The notes under the pieces are model-generated. The model did no database searches. It was not told the DNA's origin and worked only from the letters and a program-made list of their open reading frames with translations. A program made the translations under genes and the position numbers. 20,096 nucleotides of DNA. Source: Streptomyces katrae (GTDB taxonomy: Bacteria; Actinomycetota; Actinomycetes; Streptomycetales; Streptomycetaceae). Shown here piece by piece: positions 5,884-12,258 of this stretch. The stretch spans positions 1 to 20,096 of the forward strand of contig NZ_JNZY01000063.1 in assembly GCF_000717655.1 (NCBI RefSeq), written 5' to 3'. The stretch's first letter is position 1. Each line of letters starts with the position of its first letter.

Positions 5884-6875
5884 TGGCGGACGCCAAGGTC
5901 ATTCCGTTCGACGAGGACCGGCCGCGCCGGCGGGGCGCCGGGACCCGGAGGGTACGGGCGGTGCCCGCGCCGGAGCCGGTGGCCGAGGCCGCGGAGCCGG
6001 CCGCGCCGGAGCCCGCTCCCGTGCGGTCCGGCGGGGCCGCGTGGGACCGGCGGATCGCCGGCGGGCTGGCGTTCCTGCGGCGGCGGGTCACCGGGGACTA
6101 CGAGGTCGACGAGTTCGGCTACGACAAGGAGTTGACGGACCAGGTCCTGATGTCCCTGATGCGGCCGCTGTTCGACAAGTACTTCCGGGTCGAGGTCAAG
6201 GGCATCGAGAACATCCCGGCCGAGGGCGGGGCGCTGATCGTGGCGAACCACTCCGGGACGCTGCCGCTGGACGGGCTGATGATGCAGGTGGCGGTCCACG
6301 ACCACCACCCCGCGCAGCGGCACCTGCGGCTGCTGGCGGCGGACTTGGTGTTCATGCTGCCGGTGGTGAACGAGCTGGCGCGCAAGGCCGGGCACACGCT
6401 GGCGTGCTCGGAGGACGCGCAGCGGCTGCTCGAGGCGGGGGAACTGGTCGGGGTGATGCCGGAGGGTTTCAAGGGGATAGGGAAGCCGTTCGGAGACCGG
6501 TACAAGCTGCAGCGGTTCGGGCGGGGCGGGTTCGTGTCGACGGCCCTGCGGGCGAGGACGCCGATCGTGCCGTGCTCGATCGTGGGGGCGGAGGAGATCT
6601 ACCCGATGGTCGGCAATGCGAAGACGCTGGCCCGGCTGCTGGGGGTTCCGTACTTCCCGATCACGCCGACGTTCCCGTGGCTGGGGCCGCTGGGGGCGGT
6701 GCCGCTGCCGACGAAGTGGACGATCCAGTTCGGCGAGCCGATCGCGACGGACGGGTACCCGCCGGAGGCGGCGGAGGACCCGATGCTGATGTTCAACCTG
6801 ACGGACGAGGTCCGCGAGCAGATCCAGCACGCCTTGTACAAGCTGCTGGTGCAGCGGCGGTCCGTGTTCTTCTGA
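5883..6875 (+). CDS. Lysophospholipid acyltransferase (PlsC/LPLAT)-family protein
   Basis: A 330-residue protein. Residues 1-60 are a low-complexity Pro/Ala/Arg tail. The acyltransferase domain starts around residue 95 with DKYFRVEVKGIENIPAEGG, then the block I motif ANHSGTLPLDG, block II around LVFMLPVVNELARKAGH, block III MPEGFKGIGK and block IV region RTPIVPCSIVGAEE. The family transfers acyl groups to glycerol-phosphate or related acceptors at the membrane. The block I motif has six rather than four residues between His and Asp, as in MGAT-like branches. Start GTG 5883 overlaps the SDR stop by one base, indicating translational coupling. Acceptor and donor are unknown; partnership with the SDR suggests a shared lipid or glycolipid substrate. 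Confidence 0.86.
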   Translation: MADAKVIPFDEDRPRRRGAGTRRVRAVPAPEPVAEAAEPAAPEPAPVRSGGAAWDRRIAGGLAFLRRRVTGDYEVDEFGYDKELTDQVLMSLMRPLFDKYFRVEVKGIENIPAEGGALIVANHSGTLPLDGLMMQVAVHDHHPAQRHLRLLAADLVFMLPVVNELARKAGHTLACSEDAQRLLEAGELVGVMPEGFKGIGKPFGDRYKLQRFGRGGFVSTALRARTPIVPCSIVGAEEIYPMVGNAKTLARLLGVPYFPITPTFPWLGPLGAVPLPTKWTIQFGEPIATDGYPPEAAEDPMLMFNLTDEVREQIQHALYKLLVQRRSVFF

Positions 6876-6984
6876 CGGGGCGGGCGGCTGCCGGGTGTCG
6901 GGTTTCCGGGCTCGACGGACGGAGTCCGGCGCGGCCGTCTGAAGCCCGCGGAGCGGTGCGAGGCCGTCTGAGCACGTTTCACGG

Positions 6985-7024
6985 CGCAGGCCCCTCACCC
7001 CTGTTCGGGGGTGAGGGGCCTGCG
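6985..7024. terminator. Bidirectional terminator between convergent genes
   Basis: Perfect 17-bp stem, CGCAGGCCCCTCACCCC (6985-7001) with its complement at 7008-7024, loop TGTTCG. It sits between the end of the acyltransferase gene and the end of rsbN, 14 bases from the rsbN stop, and can serve both strands. Confidence 0.85.
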
Positions 7025-7037
7025 GCCGTTTCCGCTG

Positions 7038-8237
7038 CTACTCGGCGTCCTCCGCCTTGAGGCCCAGGCCCGGGAGGAGGCCCGGGAGGAGGGGCGGGAG
7101 GGTGATGTCCGGCTGGACGTGCTCCGGGGAGGACGAGGCCCCCGGAGTGTTCTGTCCCGCGGGCGGGTTCAGGAGGTCGCCCGTGCCGCCCAGGAGGCCG
7201 CCGGGAGCCGGTGAGGGTTTGCCGCCGGTGGTCGCGGGCGGGGCCGGGCTGGCCGAGGGGGCGCCGCCCGCCGGTGTGGACTGGTGCTGCCCGGCCGGAG
7301 CGCTCGGCTTGGCCGGGGCGCCGGTGCCGTCGCGGTTCTGCTCCGGGGGCTTCGGGAGCAGGCTCTGGAGCGGCGCCACGTCATCGTCTATGGCCTGGAA
7401 GACCGACTCGACCTCCCCGCCCACATCGGTGAGCTGCACCGGGAGCTTGTCCCGGAGCCGGCCCCACGCGTCGCGGTGCGAGCGGGAGAACGACGACAGC
7501 GCCTGGATCGGGCCGAGCGAGCCGTCCCGTTCGTAGGCCGCCTGGAGGAGCCGGTGGCCCTCCGACGCGTCGTGCTTCATGCCCGCCAGGGCCCGGCGGA
7601 TCTCGCCGAGCGACTCGTGGTCCAGTACGCCCGTCCGCCCGCGCTCCATCAGCCTGCGGGCCTCCGACAGGCGGTTGGAGGCCTGGTCCAGATAGAGCTC
7701 GCCGCGGTCCGCGTCCTCGTCGGCCATGCCGAGCTTCAGATCCTCCATGCCCCGTTTGATCGGGTAGAGGGAGTCACCGGGCAGGGCGTCCGTGCTGGCA
7801 GCGGCCACGCCGCTGAAGGCCCCCGCGGCCACACCTACGGTGAGGCCGCCCGCTGCGATGCCCTTGGACCAGCGGGAGCGGGGCCGCAATTTCCGGAGCG
7901 AGGTCGCCCGGTGGGCGCCGCGGCCGGTCCGCTGTTCGGGCACTTGAGGGTCCGGGGCGGCACCGCCCCCGGCCCTCTCTTCCATCACCATGGCCTCCAT
8001 GGCGGCCACGAGCTGGGCTCGTTGCACCACTTTGACCTCGGGGTCCAGCACCGGGCGCGGCATTCTTTCGCCGAGCGCGCTCGCCAGGGCCAACAGCCGG
8101 TCGTGGTCGGCAGGTTCGGCAGGTGCCTCGGACTGCTCGGCCGCCGGGTCCGGTTCCGAAAGATCGGATGGGGTCCGATCCTCCAGGGCCTGGGCGAAGG
8201 CGTTCGCCCGCCGGTGCGGAGTCACGTTCGCGATCAC
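7038..8237 (-). CDS. rsbN: Anti-sigma factor RsbN, membrane-anchored antagonist of sigma-BldN
   Basis: A 399-residue protein directly downstream of bldN. An N-terminal cytoplasmic anti-sigma region (about 1-90, with RRANAFAQALED and RLLALASALGERMP) precedes a basic stretch. One transmembrane segment follows at about 126-147 (GIAAGGLTVGVAAGAFSGVAAA), then an extracellular helical domain of the DUF5667 type (DALPGDSLYPIKRGMEDLK) and a long Pro/Ala/Gly-rich tail. In S. venezuelae, RsbN binds and inhibits sigma-BldN, holding back chaplin and rodlin expression. The start is GTG 8237 because a perfect AGGAGGT (8245-8251) lies seven bases upstream; the in-frame GTG three codons earlier falls inside that ribosome site. 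A candidate sigma-BldN promoter lies at 8368-8396. Confidence 0.92.
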   Translation of the reverse strand: MIANVTPHRRANAFAQALEDRTPSDLSEPDPAAEQSEAPAEPADHDRLLALASALGERMPRPVLDPEVKVVQRAQLVAAMEAMVMEERAGGGAAPDPQVPEQRTGRGAHRATSLRKLRPRSRWSKGIAAGGLTVGVAAGAFSGVAAASTDALPGDSLYPIKRGMEDLKLGMADEDADRGELYLDQASNRLSEARRLMERGRTGVLDHESLGEIRRALAGMKHDASEGHRLLQAAYERDGSLGPIQALSSFSRSHRDAWGRLRDKLPVQLTDVGGEVESVFQAIDDDVAPLQSLLPKPPEQNRDGTGAPAKPSAPAGQHQSTPAGGAPSASPAPPATTGGKPSPAPGGLLGGTGDLLNPPAGQNTPGASSSPEHVQPDITLPPLLPGLLPGLGLKAEDAE

Positions 8238-8544
8238 TGGCGGCACCTCCTCTCGTCATGACGATCGACTCCCCAAGGTGTCCGGAAGGTTGCCTGCCTT
8301 GAGCGCATCCACACTTTCGAGTGAGCGGCTTCGGGCAGGGCGTGTCCACAGGGAGCCTGCATTCCGCACAACGAGCGGCGCGGCACTTGGGTTACGGACG
8401 AAGGATGATCGGACCACAGCGTCATCGAGGGGTCACCGGTTGTGTGGATTGTCAGGAGGGTCGGACGGTGCGGGGGGTGGGCGCGGCATGGGAGGGGCCG
8501 CGGGTGGAGGCGCCCGGAGGCGGCGGTGCGGGGCCGGTCGGAGG
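8238..8544 (-). promoter_or_regulatory. bldN-rsbN intergenic leader (307 bases)
   Basis: A non-coding gap between the bldN stop and the rsbN start. It holds the candidate sigma-BldN promoter and the rsbN ribosome site. The half nearest bldN is G-rich on the plus strand without a clear hairpin. I see no small gene in it. Confidence 0.5.
8368..8396 (-). promoter_or_regulatory. Candidate sigma-BldN promoter of rsbN
   Basis: On the minus strand CGTAAC (8396-8391) is followed after 17 bases by CGTTGT (8373-8368). This resembles the sigma-BldN promoter form I remember (CGTAAC, 16-17 bases, CGTTGA). Transcription from about 8361 would leave a 5' leader near 125 bases. rsbN is a known direct sigma-BldN target in S. 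venezuelae. Confidence 0.65.
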
Positions 8545-9360
8545 TCAGCGGGCGTCGTCCGGGAGCAGGCGGGCCAGGGTGCGGACCGCCCGGTACTGGA
8601 GCGTCTTGATGGCGCCCTCGTTCTTGCCCATCACCCGGGCGGTCTCGGCGACCGACAGGCCCTGGAGGAAGCGCAGGGTCACGCACTCCTGCTGCTGGGG
8701 ATTGAGCTTGCGTACGGCTTCCAGCAGGGCGGCGTTGGAGAGGGACTCCAGGACAGAGTCCTCGGGGGATCGTTCCACCTCGTTCGCGTCCAGCATCTCG
8801 CCCGTGGTCACTTCCAGGCGGAAGCGGCTGGACTTGAAGTGGTCCGCGACGAGGTTGCGGGCGATCGTGACGAGCCAGGCGCCGAAGTCCCGGCCCTGCC
8901 AGGTGAAGGTGGAGATGCGGCGCAGCGCGCGCAGGAAGGTCTCACTGGTGAGGTCCTCCGCGGTCGCCTTGCCGCCGACGCGGTAGTAGATGTAGCGGTA
9001 CACCGTGTCGCTGTACTGGTCGTACAGCCGGCCGAAGGCGTCGGCCTCGCCGGCCTGGGCGCGTTCGACCAGGTCCATCATGCGGGCCTGGTCGCTGTCC
9101 GCGGTGGGGCGGCGTGCGGCGGGCGCGCTCGTGCCGGTGGCGGTGCCGCCGGCGCCTCCCCCCGTACGACCGCGTCTGCCCACCGTCGCTCCGCCGTCGG
9201 TCAGGGCATAGCAAGGACCGGCCGGGCCGAGGCCGGCAGGGACCGCGGCGGCGAAGGCGGGTACGGCGTACGCGGTGGGGACGAAGCCGCGCAGGTGGTC
9301 GAGGACCGTTGCGCGCAGCGTAGCCAGGCCCGAGGCGTCAACCCCGACAGGTGGGTACAC
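8545..9360 (-). CDS. bldN: Developmental ECF sigma factor BldN (pro-sigma)
   Basis: A 271-residue sigma factor needed in Streptomyces for aerial hypha formation; it drives the chaplin and rodlin genes and bldM. Residues 1 to about 92 form the long N-terminal pro-sequence typical of BldN (MYPPVGVDASGLATLRATVL at its start, a Gly/Ala/Thr-rich part before the sigma domain), which is removed by proteolysis in S. coelicolor. Region 2 spans about 95-178 (DLVERAQAGEADAFGRLYDQ, then TSETFLRALRRIS) and region 4 about 208-263 (CVTLRFLQGLSVAETARVMG, the helix-turn-helix). The start is GTG 9360 with GGGAG five bases upstream. rsbN follows on the same strand. The gene is reported to be a BldD target, but I found no strong BldD box in the upstream gap. 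Confidence 0.95.
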   Translation of the reverse strand: MYPPVGVDASGLATLRATVLDHLRGFVPTAYAVPAFAAAVPAGLGPAGPCYALTDGGATVGRRGRTGGGAGGTATGTSAPAARRPTADSDQARMMDLVERAQAGEADAFGRLYDQYSDTVYRYIYYRVGGKATAEDLTSETFLRALRRISTFTWQGRDFGAWLVTIARNLVADHFKSSRFRLEVTTGEMLDANEVERSPEDSVLESLSNAALLEAVRKLNPQQQECVTLRFLQGLSVAETARVMGKNEGAIKTLQYRAVRTLARLLPDDAR

Positions 9361-9768
9361 GGGACTCCCAGAGGCAGAGCTTCCATCACGTGCAGTGCGG
9401 GACCGTTCACCCGTCGTGGCGACAGATGGCCGGTGGCATGCGTTTGAGGAGAATAACGCTTCGTACAGGCAGCACTACACCCAGTTGCTCAAATCACCGA
9501 TTCCGACACTTCTGTTGCGTGTCGAAGGCATATTCAGTCGCAGTTGATGATCGATTCCTGATCGGTTGAATACGCGGAATGGACGCTTCCACGCTGGCTC
9601 GCGACCGAGTCGGGCATGCGGGAGTGCCGCGCGGGGCGCGGGGGTAGAGGAGGGGAATGCCCGCGGCTCAGCGGGCCGGGAGCCCGCGGGGCGCGGCCCC
9701 GGCGCGCCGCAGGGCGGCTCCTGCGCAGGCGGAAACCGGGCTGCGGCCGGGCGGCCGGGCGGGAACGG
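9361..9768. promoter_or_regulatory. Intergenic region upstream of bldN (408 bases)
   Basis: The bldN-proximal part (about 9420-9590) is clearly more AT-rich than its surroundings, as expected for a regulated promoter and leader. It contains the inverted repeat CGACAC (9504-9509) / GTGTCG (9519-9524). The part nearest the HAD-IB gene is very GC-rich and holds a terminator-like hairpin. No coding region is supported, and I could not place a -35/-10 pair with confidence. Confidence 0.55.
9660..9690 (-). terminator. Possible terminator of the HAD-IB gene
   Basis: Imperfect inverted repeat CCCGCGGCTC (9660-9669) against GAGCCCGCGGG (9680-9690), with one bulged base and a loop of about ten. It lies about 80 bases beyond the stop of the leftward HAD-IB gene and before bldN. 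The GC-rich surroundings make chance hairpins common. Confidence 0.35.
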
Positions 9769-10743
9769 CTACTTGCGGCGGCGGTGCAGGGCGATGGCGG
9801 CGGCTGCGCCGCCCGCGATCGCGCCGACGCCGGCGGCGGCCGGGACGCCGACCTTCACGGCCTTGCGGCCGGTCCGATAGTCGCGCAGCCGCCAGTCGTG
9901 TGCCCGGGCATGCTTGCGCAGTTTTGTGTCGGGATTGATCGCGTACGGATGCCCGACCAGCGACAGCATCGGAATGTCGTTGTGCGAATCGGAGTACGCG
10001 GCGCAGCGTTCGAGGTCGAGCCCCTCGGCGGCGGCCAGCGCGCGGACCGCCTCGGCCTTCGCGGGCCCGTGCAGGGGCTCGCCGACGAGCCGGCCGGTGT
10101 AGATGCCGTCGACGGACTCGGCGACCGTGCCGAGCGCGCCGGTCAGGCCGAGCCGGCGGGCGATGATCGTGGCGGTCTCGACGGGCGCGGCCGTGACGAG
10201 CCAGACCTTCTGGCCGGCGTCGAGGTGGGCCTGGGCGAGGGCGCGGGTGCCCGGCCAGATCCGCTCGGCCATGTACTCGTCGTAGATCTCCTCGCCGATC
10301 GACATGAGTTCGCAGACCTTGTGGCCCTTGACGATGGAGAGGGCGCTGTCGCGGGCGTCCTGCATGTGCTCGGGGTCCTCGACCCCGGCGAGCCGGAACC
10401 AGGCCTGCTGCCAGGCGAAGCGGGCGAGTTCGCGGCGGTGGAAGAACTCCCGCTTGTAGAGGCCGCGGCCGAAGTGGAAGATCGCGGCGCCCTGCATGAC
10501 GGTGTTGTCGAGGTCGAAGAAGGCGGCGGCGAGGTCGTCGCCGGCGACGGGGAACTCGGGTTCGGCCGGTTCCGCTTGCCCGGCTGCCTGCGCCGCGGCC
10601 TCCTCGGGCCCGGCCGGTGGTCCGGCCTCCGTCTCGAGGGCCTGCGCGGTCTTGCGGGCGGCCTCGGCCGAGGCCTCGCCTGCCAGCACGCTCCGCGCGG
10701 TGGCGGAGCGCCTACGGGGGGTGAGCCATCCCAGAGCGGCCAT
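9769..10743 (-). CDS. HAD-IB family phosphatase (SerB-like) with C-terminal membrane anchor
   Basis: A 324-residue protein. Residues 1-70 are an Ala/Glu-rich low-complexity leader. The HAD core begins with AAAFFDLDNTVMQG (nucleophile D77, general acid D79). It continues with motif II Thr in VWLVTAAPVE, a Lys in the GPAKAEAV segment and motif IV AAYSDSHNDIPML. This is the pattern of subfamily IB, which includes phosphoserine phosphatase. A single hydrophobic segment, VPAAAGVGAIAGGAAAAIAL, ends in HRRRK, so the protein is probably tail-anchored. The M. tuberculosis gene in this position is called serB1 as I recall; true phosphoserine activity is unproven. ATG 10743 is preceded by TATGCT (10750-10755) and no ribosome site, suggesting a leaderless message. 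The frame is open further upstream, into the divergent gene. Confidence 0.87.
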   Translation of the reverse strand: MAALGWLTPRRRSATARSVLAGEASAEAARKTAQALETEAGPPAGPEEAAAQAAGQAEPAEPEFPVAGDDLAAAFFDLDNTVMQGAAIFHFGRGLYKREFFHRRELARFAWQQAWFRLAGVEDPEHMQDARDSALSIVKGHKVCELMSIGEEIYDEYMAERIWPGTRALAQAHLDAGQKVWLVTAAPVETATIIARRLGLTGALGTVAESVDGIYTGRLVGEPLHGPAKAEAVRALAAAEGLDLERCAAYSDSHNDIPMLSLVGHPYAINPDTKLRKHARAHDWRLRDYRTGRKAVKVGVPAAAGVGAIAGGAAAAIALHRRRK

Positions 10744-10764
10744 GACGCGAGCATAGCCATTGTG

Positions 10765-10780
10765 TTCGGGACTTCCCGAA
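10765..10780. promoter_or_regulatory. Palindrome TTCGGGA-CT-TCCCGAA between divergent genes
   Basis: A perfect 7-bp inverted repeat with a 2-base centre, placed over the -35 region expected for the leaderless HAD-IB promoter and 72 bases from the glutaredoxin-like start. The position fits an operator controlling one or both divergent genes. The regulator is unknown. Confidence 0.45.
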
Positions 10781-10851
10781 CCGATGGGATGCCGGGGGCG
10801 TGAACTCTTCGGTCCCGTGGTGTTACGTGGTGGCGCGGGAGAATGGGGGGC

Positions 10852-11130
10852 ATGAGCCCTTTGCTGCGTCGTAAGGAAAAGAAGCGTCCCGGCGAGCGGT
10901 TGGTCACGCTCATCGGGAAGCCGGGGTGCCATCTGTGCGATGACGCCCAGGAGGTGGTCGAGAAGGTCTGCGCGGAAGTCGGAGCACAGTGGGAGAAGAA
11001 GGACATCTCGCAGGACGCGGAGCTCTACCGGCTGCACTGGGAGCAGATTCCGGTGGTGCTGGTGGACGGCGAACAGCACACCTTCTGGAGGGTGAACCCG
11101 GACCGGTTGCGTCGCGCATTGGAGGGCTGA
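10852..11130 (+). CDS. Glutaredoxin-like protein
   Basis: A 92-residue thioredoxin-fold protein with a short basic N-terminal extension and the redox motif GKPGCHLCDDA (C26, C29). The strand IPVVLVDGE carries the cis-proline and FWRVNPDRLRRAL is the last helix. Such CxxC proteins reduce disulfides or report thiol state; the partner is not known. ATG 10852 is chosen over ATG 10843 because GGGAG (10838-10842) has proper spacing to the former and abuts the latter. A glutaredoxin-like gene just before hemA is also found in mycobacteria as I recall, so its place beside the haem operon is old. It runs in the same direction as rex but is separated by 273 bases and a Rex operator. Confidence 0.88.
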   Translation: MSPLLRRKEKKRPGERLVTLIGKPGCHLCDDAQEVVEKVCAEVGAQWEKKDISQDAELYRLHWEQIPVVLVDGEQHTFWRVNPDRLRRALEG

Positions 11131-11403
11131 TCCCCCGGCCGGTTACCATCATGGGCGATTTGTGGGGTATCGGGGGCGTATCGATGAGGAGTGTGTACCG
11201 TTTTGCCCCCCTCGGGATTTGAACGGGTTCGGCGTGTCGTGGGTTCCCCCTCCAAGGGCCCGGCTCGCGTGACCCCGGTCACTTTGCTCGGACAAAGCGG
11301 ACACAATCTTTGTGCACGCGTTCACAAAGACATAGCCTGCATTCGACGGGGCGGTCTTGGGACAAGTGACCGCCTGCAGCCCCGCTCATCCCGCAGGAGC
11401 ATC
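11131..11403 (+). promoter_or_regulatory. rex-hem operon upstream region
   Basis: A 273-base gap with no supported gene. It holds the Rex operator (11308-11329), a possible promoter TTGTGC (11310-11315) with TAGCCT (11333-11338) 17 bases apart, the perfect inverted repeat GTGACC-CC-GGTCAC (11269-11282), and AGGAG (11395-11399) in front of the rex start. Confidence 0.6.
11308..11329. promoter_or_regulatory. Rex operator (ROP) of rex-hemACD
   Basis: The core TTGTGCACGCGTTCACAA matches the Streptomyces Rex consensus TTGTGAACGCGTTCACAA with one substitution, and the symmetry extends to CTTTG...CAAAG at both ends. Rex binds such sites when NADH is low and leaves when NADH rises. The site overlaps the likely -35 element (11310-11315), so bound Rex would block the polymerase. 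In S. coelicolor Rex represses rex-hemACD itself. Confidence 0.93.
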
Positions 11404-12258
11404 GTGGCAACTGGCCGAACTCACCGACCGGCGACCCGCAGCCGAGGTATTCCCGAGGCCACTGTCGCCCGGCTTCCGCTGTACTTGCGCGCCCTCACCG
11501 CGCTCTCCGAGCGATCGGTGCCCACGGTGTCCTCCGAGGAGCTCGCGGCCGCGGCCGGAGTCAACTCCGCCAAGCTCCGCAAGGACTTCTCCTACCTGGG
11601 TTCTTACGGCACGCGCGGCGTCGGCTACGACGTCGAGTACCTCGTCTACCAGATCTCCCGCGAACTCGGCCTGACCCAGGACTGGCCGGTCGTCATCGTC
11701 GGCATCGGTAACCTCGGCGCCGCCCTGGCCAACTACGGCGGCTTCTCCGCGCGCGGATTCCGCGTCGCGGCGCTCATCGACGCCGACCCGGCGATGGCGG
11801 GCAAGCCGGTCGCGGGCATGCCCGTGCAGCACACCGATGATCTGGAGAAGATCATCTCGGAGAACGGCGTCTCGATCGGCGTGATCGCGACCCCCGCGGG
11901 CGCGGCCCAGCAGGTCAGCGAGCGGCTGATCGCCGCCGGCGTCACCTCCATCCTGAACTTCGCGCCGACCGTGCTGTCCGTGCCGGACGGCGTGGACGTA
12001 CGCAAGGTCGACCTGTCGATCGAGCTGCAGATCCTGGCGTTCCACGAGCAGCGCAAGGCCGGGGAGGAAGCGGCGGCCAACGCCACGCCTTCCTCTTCCC
12101 CCTCCGCTGCTTCCGTCGCGTCCGGCGACATCGCCGAGGCCGCCGCCGGTTCCGGCGCTGCCCCGGCCGCGGCCGTCGAGCCGCCCGCGGGACGGCCCGC
12201 CGCCGTCGCACGCAAGAGCGGCCCCGAGGGCGACGTTCCGGCGGTGATGCCGGCATGA
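11404..12258 (+). CDS. rex: Redox-sensing transcriptional repressor Rex
   Basis: A 284-residue repressor that senses the NADH/NAD+ ratio. The N-terminal winged helix (about 10-90) has PEATVARLPLYLRALTAL and the DNA-reading segment GVNSAKLRKDFSYLGSYGTR. The Rossmann domain starts with VVIVGIGNLGAALANYGGF, then AALIDADP and VIATPAGAAQQV, and the swapped C-terminal helix is near VDLSIELQILAFHEQRKAG. A tail of some 60 residues rich in Ala, Ser and Pro follows, longer than I remember for S. coelicolor Rex (about 258 residues). GTG 11404 follows AGGAG. The frame is open upstream to 11191, but that part covers the operator. The stop overlaps the hemA start by four bases. Confidence 0.96.
   Translation: MATGRTHRPATRSRGIPEATVARLPLYLRALTALSERSVPTVSSEELAAAAGVNSAKLRKDFSYLGSYGTRGVGYDVEYLVYQISRELGLTQDWPVVIVGIGNLGAALANYGGFSARGFRVAALIDADPAMAGKPVAGMPVQHTDDLEKIISENGVSIGVIATPAGAAQQVSERLIAAGVTSILNFAPTVLSVPDGVDVRKVDLSIELQILAFHEQRKAGEEAAANATPSSSPSAASVASGDIAEAAAGSGAAPAAAVEPPAGRPAAVARKSGPEGDVPAVMPA

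Noticed and set aside
9401..9420. BldD operator upstream of bldN
   Set aside because: TTCACCCGTCGTGG at 9406-9419 matches only about 6 of 9 fixed positions of the BldD consensus.
10794..10827. Sigma-BldN promoter for the HAD-IB gene (CGTAAC on the minus strand)
   Set aside because: The -35 hexamer is present, but the only -10 candidate (AGTTCA at 15 bases) is poor in sequence and spacing.
11184..11222. 12-codon upstream frame (MRSVYRFAPLGI) before rex
   Set aside because: No ribosome site or codon-bias support, and it lies upstream of the likely promoter.
11191..11403. N-terminal extension of Rex
   Set aside because: The frame is open, but this DNA contains the Rex operator and promoter. 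Known Rex proteins begin at the GTG that follows the AGGAG.
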